Shown here in pieces: positions 27,604 through 36,977 of a stretch of DNA of 64,000 nucleotides. Source of the stretch: Bacillota bacterium (GTDB taxonomy: Bacteria; Armatimonadota; HRBIN16); the NCBI GenBank assembly GCA_023511455.1, contig JAIMBJ010000013.1, forward strand, positions 1 to 64,000. Direction: 5' to 3'. Numbering within the stretch: position 1 is the first letter of the stretch; each line of letters opens with the position of its first letter. The notes under the pieces were generated by a model. That model searched no databases, was not told where the DNA came from, and was given only the letters and a program-made list of their open reading frames with translations. The position numbers and the translations under genes were made by a program.

Positions 27604-28788
27604 ATGAGCAGACGTGCAAGCCACAAACTGGTCTCGCCCTCCGTCGTGGTGATTGCCAACACGCTGCGCGAGCGCGTGCTGGCAGGCGAATACAGGGACA
27701 ACGGCTGGCTCCCGACCGAGCGCGAGCTTTCGGAAGAGTTCGGTGTCAGCCGTACCATTGTCCGCCGCGCAATTGAGGAGCTGGAGCGCCAGGGGCTGGT
27801 GGTACGCTCTCCCCGGTGCCGCCCTGTCGTTCGGCGCAATTGTGTCGGCTCCACATCCACCGATTCACGACGGGTGACCTTCGGTCTCTGGTTGTGGCCC
27901 AGCGCCACGTTTCCCGGCGCATCTGCCATCCTGCGGGGAATCTACAAAACCCTCGATGCCAATCGCTACCGGCTCATCGTGGAAAGCCCGCTGGATACCG
28001 ATTGGCGTGCAGTGGTGCATAGCGAGGCGCAGTTTCTGGAGCGCGTTACTCGCGACAGGGACGTGGCAGGCGTCATCCTCTGGTATCTTGGCGGCGAGGC
28101 GAACCTGCCAGCGCTGCAAAGTGTGCGGGCGGCAGGCATACCTCTGGTATTTTTGGACCGCCGTCCGCCGGAAGGGTTTCCTGCCGACTACGTGGGCGTG
28201 GACAACCGGCACGCTGCGATGCAGCTGGTACAGCACCTGATCAGCAAGGGACACCGTCACATTGCCCACATTACTAACGTGGATAACGCCTCCACGGTGT
28301 ACGAGAGATTGCAGGGTTATCGGGATGCGCTTGTGGAAGCGGGTATTCCGTTCCGCCCGGAACTGGTGCTGACCGACACCGGCAAGTCAGAGGCAGGGTT
28401 TCAGGATGTGCATGAGGAACTGGCAGTCCGCTTGCTGGAACTACCCGGGCCGCCTACCGCCGTTTTCTGCGTGCACGACGTGCTGGCACTGCGCTTGATT
28501 GACGCACTCCGAGCAAAAGGAGTGCGCGTGCCAGAGGATATGGCTGTCGCCGGGTTTGACGGGCTGGAGCGATGGTTGCCCGGCTCACCGTTCCTCACTA
28601 CGGCTAACCAGCCGTTTGAGCGCATCGGTGAGTGGGCAGCACAGCTCCTGCTGCAACGGGTGGAGCAGGGTGACCGGGGAGCGTACCAGCACGTTCTGCT
28701 TGAGGCTCTTGTCCACGTTCATGCCTCCACGCGCTACACGCGCCGTGAGGCAGAATCTCATCTTCATTCAAGGAGGGAAACACCATGA
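27604..28788 (+). CDS. GntR-HTH/LacI-type sugar-binding transcriptional regulator
   Basis: The product has 394 residues. The N-terminal GntR winged helix (~10-75) contains [20 protein letters not shown]. It is fused to a periplasmic-binding-protein-like effector domain (~90-385; [48 protein letters not shown]), the AraR-type architecture. It probably represses genes for sugar uptake or use and responds to a sugar. The start ATG 27604 has GGAG at good distance. Its stop overlaps the start of a pseudopilin gene (ATGA), so the two are translationally coupled. Confidence 0.85.
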   Translation: MSRRASHKLVSPSVVVIANTLRERVLAGEYRDNGWLPTERELSEEFGVSRTIVRRAIEELERQGLVVRSPRCRPVVRRNCVGSTSTDSRRVTFGLWLWPSATFPGASAILRGIYKTLDANRYRLIVESPLDTDWRAVVHSEAQFLERVTRDRDVAGVILWYLGGEANLPALQSVRAAGIPLVFLDRRPPEGFPADYVGVDNRHAAMQLVQHLISKGHRHIAHITNVDNASTVYERLQGYRDALVEAGIPFRPELVLTDTGKSEAGFQDVHEELAVRLLELPGPPTAVFCVHDVLALRLIDALRAKGVRVPEDMAVAGFDGLERWLPGSPFLTTANQPFERIGEWAAQLLLQRVEQGDRGAYQHVLLEALVHVHASTRYTRREAESHLHSRRETP

Positions 28789-29564
28789 AACGACACGCTT
28801 TTACTCTGATCGAGCTGCTGGTGGTCATCGCGATTATCGCGATTCTGGCAGCCATCCTGTTCCCCGTCTTCGCTCAAGCACGGGAAAAGGCTCGTCAGGC
28901 AAGCTGCACCAGCAACCTGAAGCAGATTGGTCTCGCCATGCGCATGTACATGGACGACTATGACCAGACGGTCGTGCCGGGTTACCGTTACCTGGACGAT
29001 GGGCTGACCCAGATCCTGTGGTACATCGACCTGCTTGACCCCTATGTGAAGAACGCAGGCATCTGGAAATGCCCCAGCCGGGTGAATTACACCGAGTGGA
29101 ACCGTGCTCACCTGCCCCCGGGAGAGGGACCGAACCGCCAGAGACTGTACTGGTCATACTCCTTCAATAATACGTGGAACTGCTGTGGCATTCCGGGCGA
29201 CCGTCCTGAGGCGCAGAACTTCACGGGCGACCCGCTGGGACGGTACATTCCCTATCCGCAGGAAGCCGCCTTTGCCGAGCCCGCTAAGCTGCTGACCATC
29301 ATGGACGGCTGCACGATGCAGATATGGGCAGCGGCGTATCCCGCGCCGTTCCTCGGTGCGGATACCTGGCACGGCTTTGACTATCTCGCAGGTGGCGAGC
29401 GGCAGAGCTCGGCATGGGGCACCTGCAAGGCGTCGGTGCGCATCGCGCACAACGGCATGTTCAACGTGCTGTTCATGGACGGGCACGTGAAGTCGCTCAG
29501 GGAGACGACGTTTGACATGTGGAACGCTCGTCCGGGGAATACCTACACCTGGGTCATGCGTTAA
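28785..29564 (+). CDS. Pseudopilin-like (DUF1559-type) protein coupled to regulator
   Basis: The product has 259 residues. The prepilin leader [20 protein letters not shown] is followed by [20 protein letters not shown] and [10 protein letters not shown], the classic Armatimonadota pattern. The C-terminal tail is [13 protein letters not shown]. The start overlaps the regulator stop by 4 bp and has GGAGGG upstream. Cotranscription with a sugar-type repressor suggests this pseudopilin is made under particular nutrient conditions. Confidence 0.87.
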   Translation: MKRHAFTLIELLVVIAIIAILAAILFPVFAQAREKARQASCTSNLKQIGLAMRMYMDDYDQTVVPGYRYLDDGLTQILWYIDLLDPYVKNAGIWKCPSRVNYTEWNRAHLPPGEGPNRQRLYWSYSFNNTWNCCGIPGDRPEAQNFTGDPLGRYIPYPQEAAFAEPAKLLTIMDGCTMQIWAAAYPAPFLGADTWHGFDYLAGGERQSSAWGTCKASVRIAHNGMFNVLFMDGHVKSLRETTFDMWNARPGNTYTWVMR

Positions 29565-29576
29565 TCGAAACCGCAC

Positions 29577-29602
29577 GCGGGTGCATCCGCGGATGCACCC
29601 GC
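29577..29602 (+). promoter_or_regulatory. Perfect 12-bp palindrome in the 28785-29837 intergenic gap
   Basis: GCGGGTGCATCC and GGATGCACCCGC flank a 2-nt centre. It lies 12 bp after the pseudopilin stop and 22 bp before the next start and has no T-run. It may modulate relative expression or be an operator. Confidence 0.45.
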
Positions 29603-29624
29603 ACTCAACAGGAGGTAAACTGCT

Positions 29625-29837
29625 GTGAAAAAAGAGGTCGGATGGCCCGTAGTCATTGCGGTGGTGGTGATTGTGCTGGCAGTGGTGGCGTACTTCTATT
29701 ACAGCAAGACCGCCACGCCACCGCCGACAGAAGCAAGCGTTTTTGGGGCAGACGCACCTGGTGGGGGCGCGGGTCCAGGTATGACACCCGACGTGATGCC
29801 GCAGGCGCCCCAACAAGCCCCGACGGCTCCCCGATAG
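29625..29837 (+). CDS. Small membrane-anchored Pro/Gly-rich protein (70 aa)
   Basis: The start is GTG 29625 with AGGAGG nine bases upstream. One N-terminal membrane segment (VIAVVVIVLAVVAYFYY) is followed by a low-complexity Pro/Gly/Ala tail ending APQQAPTAPR. It is the third gene after the regulator and pseudopilin and is followed by a terminator. It has no recognised family. It may be a periplasmic tether or pilus-associated accessory; that is only a guess from position. Confidence 0.6.
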   Translation: MKKEVGWPVVIAVVVIVLAVVAYFYYSKTATPPPTEASVFGADAPGGGAGPGMTPDVMPQAPQQAPTAPR

Positions 29838-29884
29838 ACGGTTTTTTTCTCGGCTTCGCCATCAGGGTAAAGCCGCGGCAAGAT

Positions 29885-29930
29885 CCCGGTGGACATCAGG
29901 CTCCTTTCCGCAAGTCCACCGGGCTTTTTA
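29885..29930 (+). terminator. Terminator after the small membrane protein gene
   Basis: CCCGGTGGAC (29885-29894) pairs with GTCCACCGGG (29914-29923), followed by CTTTTTA. It closes the regulator/pseudopilin operon ahead of the convergent vapC. Confidence 0.75.
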
Positions 29931-29958
29931 CCAGCTGACTTAAAGAGTTCGCCTGAGT

Positions 29959-30426
29959 TTAAGTTATTGTTTCCAGTACCTCTTCTGTCTCTAATGGAGT
30001 CCAAGCGAAGATCGATGGGTAGCGCAGGAAGTCGCCCTTGTTAAAAGTGAGCAGGTGACGAATGCCAAGCAATTCCATCACTGCAACTAAGCGCGCATCC
30101 CAGACCTGCTTTCCACGCACCTGGTGACGATGGACAAGCGACAGCCACTGCTGCAAAATGCCCGGTGGTTCCTCTAAGAACTCGTGGATGTTCAGGAAGT
30201 GCTCGATGTCACCAATAGCTGTTTGAGGGGATAAACCCAGGCCGCCGCGCGCTTCGGCAGGGCGTGTTGCCACCGACCAGTATTCTATGAGTGATTGGGT
30301 CGTTATACACACACTACATTGCGACTGCCACAGCCGCCGGACGCAGGAAATCGTTAACGAATGATAGGGGTCACCGGTGTCGCGCTCGCGAACGAGGACA
30401 CTGGTGTCCAAAAGGATGACTGGCAT
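29959..30426 (-). CDS. PIN-domain ribonuclease toxin (VapC-like)
   Basis: The product has 155 residues. The PIN fold acidic residues appear as ILLDTSVLV (D7), TTQSLIEYWSV, KQVWDARLVAV and LLTFNKGDF near the C-terminus. It would cut RNA in the cytoplasm unless bound by the antitoxin. It starts 5 bp after the antitoxin stop, as usual for a toxin-antitoxin operon. Confidence 0.8.
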   Translation of the reverse strand: MPVILLDTSVLVRERDTGDPYHSLTISCVRRLWQSQCSVCITTQSLIEYWSVATRPAEARGGLGLSPQTAIGDIEHFLNIHEFLEEPPGILQQWLSLVHRHQVRGKQVWDARLVAVMELLGIRHLLTFNKGDFLRYPSIFAWTPLETEEVLETIT

Positions 30427-30431
30427 GGAAG

Positions 30432-30656
30432 TTAATCCTCATAAATGACTTCTCGCCGCAACTCTTCGTCGGTTAGCGAGCGGCGGGTGGGGTGTGCCCG
30501 GAAGTACTCGATCGCTGCTTCCAGCTGCCGTATCCTAGGTTCGGGGGGGATTTCAGTGATAATCAGGCGTACCTGCTGCCCCGCTCGTAGATTCAGCGGG
30601 TGGCGCGGTACCAGTACGCGACCGTCGTATTCTGCTTCGACCGAAATCACCGACAT
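30432..30656 (-). CDS. Antitoxin-like protein (DUF104/AF2212 type)
   Basis: The product has 74 residues. The N-terminal beta strands (VEAEYDGRVLVPRHPLNLRA, then GQQVRLII) match the small VapB-like antitoxins of the AF2212/DUF104 group, and the helical C-terminus (LTDEELRREVIYED) probably wraps the toxin. It lies directly upstream of vapC. An extended -10 lies 18 bp upstream of ATG 30656. Confidence 0.7.
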   Translation of the reverse strand: MSVISVEAEYDGRVLVPRHPLNLRAGQQVRLIITEIPPEPRIRQLEAAIEYFRAHPTRRSLTDEELRREVIYED

Positions 30657-30673
30657 CAGAGATCACCCTCTCC

Positions 30674-30682
30674 ATTATACCA
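30674..30682 (-). promoter_or_regulatory. Extended -10 of the vapBC-like operon
   Basis: The minus-strand sequence TGGTATAATGG, with TATAAT at 30679-30674, stands 17 bp before ATG 30656, with GAGAGGG as the SD in between. Confidence 0.5.
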
Positions 30683-30694
30683 CGTTTCCTCGCG

Positions 30695-32692
<1,998 letters not shown>

Positions 32693-32714
32693 GTGCCTCG
32701 CCTCCTCGATAGGC

Positions 32715-32744
32715 AGTATACCTGAGGGAGACAACAGGGGGCAA
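32715..32744 (-). promoter_or_regulatory. uvrB promoter
   Basis: On the minus strand TTGCCC (32744-32739) and TATACT (32720-32715) have an 18-bp spacer. No LexA-like site was recognised. Confidence 0.45.
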
Positions 32745-32770
32745 GGGAGGGGTGATGAATCTTCAACTCA

Positions 32771-32792
32771 TAGAGGGCGAGTCCTCATGGAG
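32771..32792. repeat. Interspersed GGAGGGCGAGG-type repeat, partial copy C
   Basis: The sequence tagagggcgagtcctcatgg, then ag, is a short, diverged match to the family core, in the gap between uvrB and the next operon. Confidence 0.4.
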
Positions 32793-32946
32793 ACGTTAGA
32801 TATGCGTCCGTAGAGGGGAGCAGGCAGAGACGGTTTTTTCTCAAAAAATGTAGTGCATATTCTTGCTTTTTTTTTCGACGTGGTAGAATATACATGAGTG
32901 GTAGATTATTGTGGGAGCATTCGCAATACCCTGAAGGAGACATGAC

Positions 32947-33573
32947 ATGCCTCCACAATCGTCATCCCAATCCATAAGGGGCAGCGCGACGAAGCCCCAT
33001 CCCTGGCGACTGCACGCCCTCTTGATTATACTGCTTTGGCTGATTACGCTCTGGCTATGGCTCTTACCCAGAGACCCTGACACTATCCGCTTGGTGCGCA
33101 GGTACTACCAGCAACGTATTCGGCAGGAACGCGTGCACGCTTTGCGAGCACGGTTACCGCGTGATCCACCTCTGGGCAGCAAGATGGTGTCAGTTCCATT
33201 AAGCAACAGTACGGTTCTACTGATTATCACAAGTAAGCTGGATAAGTGTCAGCTAAACGCGCTGGATTCATGGCATGATTTTTCTAAAAGCACTGGCATA
33301 CGTGTAGCACTGGTTTACATAGGGAGCAAGGCAGTGGTAGAACACTACGCTAAAGGGAACCCCTCGTTGCGAAGCCGTCTGTTGAGCGCGCAGGATGTAG
33401 GGGTTACCGGCAAATGGAACGTGGTGTTCACCCCTCGTGCATATCTCCTGCGTCGGGATGGTACGTTAGCGTGGTTACAAAAAGAGACAGGTGTATTATA
33501 CCCGGCTCGCCTAGAGCGTATTCTGCAGGAAGGAGGTATCATCCATGAGACGTATGGCGTTCACTCTAATTGA
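32947..33573 (+). CDS. Membrane-anchored redoxin-like protein (MauD-like?)
   Basis: The product has 208 residues. A cytoplasmic N-terminus is followed by one strong membrane helix ([16 protein letters not shown], ~25-40) and a linker. The C-terminal domain has a thioredoxin-fold rhythm ([29 protein letters not shown], then [17 protein letters not shown]). Only one Cys (C101) is present, at the site where redoxins carry their catalytic Cys; there is no CXXC. GAAGGAG precedes ATG 32947. Its 3' end overlaps the next gene by 29 bp. The region is more A+T-rich than its surroundings. Confidence in the fold is moderate. Confidence 0.5.
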   Translation: MPPQSSSQSIRGSATKPHPWRLHALLIILLWLITLWLWLLPRDPDTIRLVRRYYQQRIRQERVHALRARLPRDPPLGSKMVSVPLSNSTVLLIITSKLDKCQLNALDSWHDFSKSTGIRVALVYIGSKAVVEHYAKGNPSLRSRLLSAQDVGVTGKWNVVFTPRAYLLRRDGTLAWLQKETGVLYPARLERILQEGGIIHETYGVHSN

Positions 33574-34102
33574 GATCCTGGTGGTCATCGCCATTATTGT
33601 CGTGCTTGTAGGTATCATCTGGACGGCGATGGCACCCGCGCGTGAGCGAGCACGGCAAACCCGGTGCATGAGCAACCTGCATCAGATTGGGCGCGCCCTG
33701 CAGATGTACCGGCAGGACTGGGGCGGACAGGAAGCACAGGAAGGGGAGCGGATACCATACTGGAAGTTAGGCTTGCCTCCGACGCCAATCCCTGTTGACT
33801 CTTCTGGGCCGAGATACCTGTTGGGCACGCGGGATATCTGGTGGTGTCCGAACGCTCCAGCCATGCGAGCGACAACCGATTACTCGCACATGCATTTTGT
33901 TGCGCCAGAGGATTCCGTAGATTTCTATACAGCCTTGCTTCATCGCGGCGAGGAAGCAGTGTATGTAATGTGCGAACGACATTCACCTTCGCGACAATAC
34001 GCCAGCAGTTTAACTCGATTGCTGGTCTTACGCTTGAACGGACAGGTACAATTACTGAAGATGACCACGAGGGAGTGGCTAGATAGCGGGTGGAACTTGT
34101 AA
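33545..34102 (+). CDS. Minor pseudopilin-like protein
   Basis: The product has 185 residues. The prepilin leader [20 protein letters not shown] is followed by [20 protein letters not shown] and a shorter globular domain than the other window pseudopilins. The DGH tail is absent; the C-terminus reads [18 protein letters not shown]. It overlaps the redoxin-like gene by 29 bp and has AGGAGG in the end of that gene. It belongs to the four-gene A+T-rich islet. Confidence 0.8.
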   Translation: MRRMAFTLIEILVVIAIIVVLVGIIWTAMAPARERARQTRCMSNLHQIGRALQMYRQDWGGQEAQEGERIPYWKLGLPPTPIPVDSSGPRYLLGTRDIWWCPNAPAMRATTDYSHMHFVAPEDSVDFYTALLHRGEEAVYVMCERHSPSRQYASSLTRLLVLRLNGQVQLLKMTTREWLDSGWNL

Positions 34103-34128
34103 GCACTGAGAGAGGGGAGGTTTTCGCC

Positions 34129-34458
34129 ATGAGACCACGCCAAATCATGTTGGCGATTGCGTACGCTCTAAGCGTCATACCACTCTTGGCGGTTGGCGGG
34201 AGCGTAGCTTCCAACCTTCGCCCAACGGGCATATGCAGCGATACTTTCGAGGAAAATTGCACCTGCGGATTGCTCCAATGGTGCTGCAACCCGGGGAGTT
34301 GGCGTGACTGCTGCGGGCAAATTGTAGACAACGGACCCTGTTGTCAATGCCGATGCCGCACGTGGCAATGCTGCCCCTCTGGCGGCAGTGACCGAGAGGT
34401 AACTGCGTGTTCGGAAGACTCTGCAACATGTGAGCCTCGTCTCGGGCGCTGTAAGTAG
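34129..34458 (+). CDS. Secreted miniature Cys-rich protein, methylamine dehydrogenase light chain-like
   Basis: The product has 109 residues. ATG 34129 follows GGGGAGG. A signal segment (MLAIAYALSVIPLLAVGGSV) is followed by a ~75-residue domain with 16 Cys (36, 44, 46, 52, 53, 61, 62, 71, 72, 74, 76, 81, 82, 94, 101, 108). The order C-S-x-D...C-x-C-G, W-C-C-N-P, R-D-C-C-G, G-P-C-C-Q-C, W-x-C-C...A-C recalls MauA, the TTQ-carrying light chain of methylamine dehydrogenase, including Trp at two comparable places (W51, W79). It is much shorter than MauA. The redoxin-like gene two genes upstream fits a need for disulfide formation. This is a resemblance judged from remembered family features, not a search. 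Confidence 0.5.
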   Translation: MRPRQIMLAIAYALSVIPLLAVGGSVASNLRPTGICSDTFEENCTCGLLQWCCNPGSWRDCCGQIVDNGPCCQCRCRTWQCCPSGGSDREVTACSEDSATCEPRLGRCK

Positions 34459-34481
34459 AACACAAGCTAACAGGCGGTGTC

Positions 34482-35099
34482 GTGGTGACGAATCGGTCAC
34501 GTAGTAAAGCCAAACGCTGGCGCCTCTTCTCGTACGCTGCTGTTGCTATCGCGCTGGCAACAATGGGGTGGTGGTTCATCGTGCGGCTGCGCACTGGCGA
34601 AGCTCATCAGGTTGCTCATACCTTCTTGAACGCCATTCGCCAGGAAGACGCCGCCGCTATGCTGCAGATATGCCACCCAGAGGAAGTGGAAGCGCTTTCT
34701 CTTCGTAGAGAGGAGATATTGCCGACACTGCACACTCTCCGACTATGGTTCTTCGGAAATAGCACTCGCACTTCCATCGCCAGAGTCTCTAAGGGCAAGC
34801 GCGATTGGCTGGTGGTGCTGGTGCGCGAAGAGGTGAACGGCAAACGAACGCATTACGATTTCATCATCTATAACACCCCATCTGGCTACAAAGTTCGGTG
34901 GACAAATACCGTGCTGGGATTTGCCGTTAGGGCAGTCAGAGAGGAACTGCGCCCTAAGTATCCAGCGCTTGCCTCTGCCCCCCTTACTCGGGGCACTCTA
35001 TTGCGTCAGATGGTGGAAGAAAGAGCCATACAGTGGGGTATTCGTCGGGTGTGGAAACTAACCGGTGAGATTGATACTCTCCCTTCGCCTCCTTATTAA
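34482..35099 (+). CDS. Hypothetical membrane-anchored protein (NTF2/DUF4878-like?)
   Basis: The product has 205 residues. A basic N-terminus (NRSRSKAKRWR) precedes one membrane helix (~17-35). The extracytoplasmic domain begins AHQVAHTFLNAIRQEDAAAM, which resembles the first helix of NTF2-like/DUF4878 lipoproteins, and continues with beta strands (DWLVVLVREEVNGKRTHYDF). It is the last gene of the islet starting at 32947 and ends 16 bp before the convergent HEPN gene. GTG 34482 is the likely start. Function is unknown. Confidence 0.55.
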   Translation: MVTNRSRSKAKRWRLFSYAAVAIALATMGWWFIVRLRTGEAHQVAHTFLNAIRQEDAAAMLQICHPEEVEALSLRREEILPTLHTLRLWFFGNSTRTSIARVSKGKRDWLVVLVREEVNGKRTHYDFIIYNTPSGYKVRWTNTVLGFAVRAVREELRPKYPALASAPLTRGTLLRQMVEERAIQWGIRRVWKLTGEIDTLPSPPY

Positions 35100-35114
35100 A
35101 AGAGCTTATCTGGT

Positions 35115-35522
35115 TTAGTCACTCTCTTGCAAGTAGTTTTCTACCAGAGGACGAAGAGCCTCCAGAAACCGCTCGGCTTGTTGGGTCGCTTCTTCGGCGT
35201 CCTCACTGCTGAGGAAACTGATGTCCGAGTAGTCTGCACTCATGCGGTCGTCCAGCCTGCGAGTAAACAATTTGCCCATCTCTTGTGGAAGTCGCCCTGT
35301 TCGGATGAAGTATAGCCCCAGCATGGTACGCACACCTTCATGGGTTCGGGGTTCTGATCCCTCGGTGAGCAGCAGGGCGCGAGCCGCCCAGAGAGTAGCG
35401 TCATACGCCACCGACACGGCTTCCTCGTAGAATCCCTGCTGGTGCAGCAAGCGTGCTGCTTCTAGTCGCTCTTCTCCTTTGTCCCAGAAAGTTCGAACGC
35501 GCTGCCGTAAGATTGGCTCCAC
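35115..35522 (-). CDS. HEPN-domain protein
   Basis: The product has 135 residues. It is a helical HEPN fold with EAARLLHQQGFYEEAVSVAY and the conserved RTHEGVRTML, close to the motif of MNT-associated HEPN proteins. It pairs with the nucleotidyltransferase directly upstream (overlap 61 bp). Such pairs act as toxin-antitoxin systems in which MNT adenylylates or otherwise neutralises HEPN. Confidence 0.75.
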   Translation of the reverse strand: MEPILRQRVRTFWDKGEERLEAARLLHQQGFYEEAVSVAYDATLWAARALLLTEGSEPRTHEGVRTMLGLYFIRTGRLPQEMGKLFTRRLDDRMSADYSDISFLSSEDAEEATQQAERFLEALRPLVENYLQESD

Positions 35523-35860
35523 AAGAGATAACCCTCCTGCTCTGCATCCCGCAACACCCGCTCACCGCGACTGCGAGCCACTTCGTACTGCTCTCGGGTG
35601 CGTATTAGCAACGAGATGGCGCGGATGGTCTCCAGCTCCACCTCCTGCACCGCTCGGTACAGCTCGTCTATGGTCTGCCCATCCTTTTCTGTCAACACCA
35701 CTAGCAGGTCGTAGTCCGAGTCAGGTCGGTGGTCTCCACGCGCCCGCGAGCCGTAGAGCACGATCATTTCCGGCGGGCGGGGCAATCGTCGCACCTTCTC
35801 GATAAACAACCTCAGGGCGCGGTCTCGTTGCAATCCGGGCGGAAGTGAGCGGGTGTTCAT
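35462..35860 (-). CDS. MNT-type nucleotidyltransferase (HEPN partner)
   Basis: The product has 132 residues. The minimal nucleotidyltransferase signature is IVLYGSRARGDHRPDSDYDL (GS...DxD). ATG 35860 is preferred to an upstream start at 36004, because it sits 6 nt after an extended -10 (TGGTACAAT), a leaderless arrangement like that of the pseudopilin at 23785. The gene overlaps its HEPN partner. Confidence 0.75.
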   Translation of the reverse strand: MNTRSLPPGLQRDRALRLFIEKVRRLPRPPEMIVLYGSRARGDHRPDSDYDLLVVLTEKDGQTIDELYRAVQEVELETIRAISLLIRTREQYEVARSRGERVLRDAEQEGYLLWSQSYGSAFELSGTKEKSD

Positions 35861-35866
35861 GATTCC

Positions 35867-35875
35867 ATTGTACCA
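35867..35875 (-). promoter_or_regulatory. Extended -10 for leaderless MNT transcript
   Basis: The minus strand reads TGGTACAAT, then GGAATC, then ATG (35860). The spacing places the start site on the A of the start codon. Confidence 0.5.
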
Positions 35876-35993
35876 CGCGTCTGCTTTGTATGCTATCCGC
35901 GGTCCCGCAGGATTCGATAGCGACGACAGGTAATTTGATGATGGAGAAGTGCAATCCTCTAGACGCGAGACAACGTGTGGCAGGAGCAGCAGC

Positions 35994-36887
35994 GTGAAAT
36001 CCATCGAGGGAACCTTTTTGCAGTTTCAGGTTGGGATGCGTGAGGTAAGCCCGGCGCAGTGGGCGCGGGAGCTGGACGCCATGCGCGCCGCGAAGATGCA
36101 TACGATTATCCTGCAGTGGACGCAGGCAGACAGCAAAAACCTGTTCGAACCGCCCGACCCATTCCCAACGCTGATGGACCTTGCCCATCAGCGTGGCATG
36201 AAGGTTATTTTCGGCTTGAGGCATGATAACCGCTGGTGGCGTGAATGGGGCAATGCTGAGTACCTGCGCGAAGAGGCGAAAGAGAGCGTTACGCTGGCGC
36301 GGGAAGTGCACCGTCGCTACGGCAAACATTCTGCGTTTGCAGGCTTTTACATTCCCTACGAGCTGTGGGACGGCTCGTTTACGGAGGCGCAGGTGGAGAA
36401 TTTGCGCGAATTACTCCGCCGTATCGGCAGTGCATGTCGGCAGATTGCGCCGGGCAAGCCGGTGCTTCTTGCGCCCTTCTTTGCAGGGTTGCTCTCGCCA
36501 GAGCGATTCGAGCAGATGTGGCTGAAGTTGTTAGAGGGCAGACCGGTAGACGTAATTGCTCTGCAGGACGGTGTGGGAGCGCGCGGCTGGGATGACCAGA
36601 TGGAGGAGCGCGTCACACCGTACTTCGCAGCGATGCAGAGAGCGTGTCGTCAGCGGGGCGTGAAACTGTGGTGTGACCTCGAATGCTTTCGTCTGACAAA
36701 TGCGAACCCCTCTCGCCCCCAATTTGCTCCCGCCTCGGCAGAGCGTGTGATACGGCAGCTCCGGGTGGTTTCTCCTTACGTGGAGCGGGTGGTCATCTTT
36801 GATTTCTACCATTATATGAGCCCCTACCGCGGCGAGGCACACAAGGCGCTGTATGAAGGGTATCTGGAGGCGATGGGCAAGGGGTAG
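35994..36887 (+). CDS. DUF4434-like TIM-barrel glycosidase-type protein
   Basis: The product has 297 residues. GTG 35994 is chosen, with AGGAG upstream; earlier in-frame codons look non-coding. The domain opens GTFLQFQVGMREVSPAQW and proceeds with the barrel pattern of the DUF4434 glycosyl hydrolase-like family: HTIILQWTQ, FGLRHDNRWW, GFYIPYELWDGSF, VIALQDGVGARGW and LWCDLECF. Glu in YELWDG and in DLECF are candidate catalytic residues. There is no signal peptide. The neighbour at 36978-37982 is also sugar-related. The substrate is unknown. Confidence 0.65.
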   Translation: MKSIEGTFLQFQVGMREVSPAQWARELDAMRAAKMHTIILQWTQADSKNLFEPPDPFPTLMDLAHQRGMKVIFGLRHDNRWWREWGNAEYLREEAKESVTLAREVHRRYGKHSAFAGFYIPYELWDGSFTEAQVENLRELLRRIGSACRQIAPGKPVLLAPFFAGLLSPERFEQMWLKLLEGRPVDVIALQDGVGARGWDDQMEERVTPYFAAMQRACRQRGVKLWCDLECFRLTNANPSRPQFAPASAERVIRQLRVVSPYVERVVIFDFYHYMSPYRGEAHKALYEGYLEAMGKG

Positions 36888-36907
36888 CCTGCGTTTCCAT
36901 GTGCGCC

Positions 36908-36972
36908 TGGAGGGCGAGCCTCCTGGTTATCGAAAAACCTTGCAAACGGCTCAGCGAGAGCCTCGCCCTCCA
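36908..36972. repeat. Inverted pair of interspersed repeats (copies D and E) between convergent genes
   Basis: tggagggcgag (36908-36918) and ctcgccctcca (36962-36972) are facing copies of the repeat core and can form an 11-bp stem. The position between two convergent stops suggests use as a bidirectional terminator. Confidence 0.6.
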
Positions 36973-36977
36973 AGCGG

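Noticed and set aside
29577-29602. GCGGGTGCATCC palindrome as a CRISPR repeat or IS end
   Set aside because: Only one copy; no spacer-repeat pattern and no transposase nearby.
29519-29938. 139-codon frame overlapping the pseudopilin end and the small membrane protein
   Set aside because: It overlaps two better-supported genes in another frame and includes the palindrome and the terminator.
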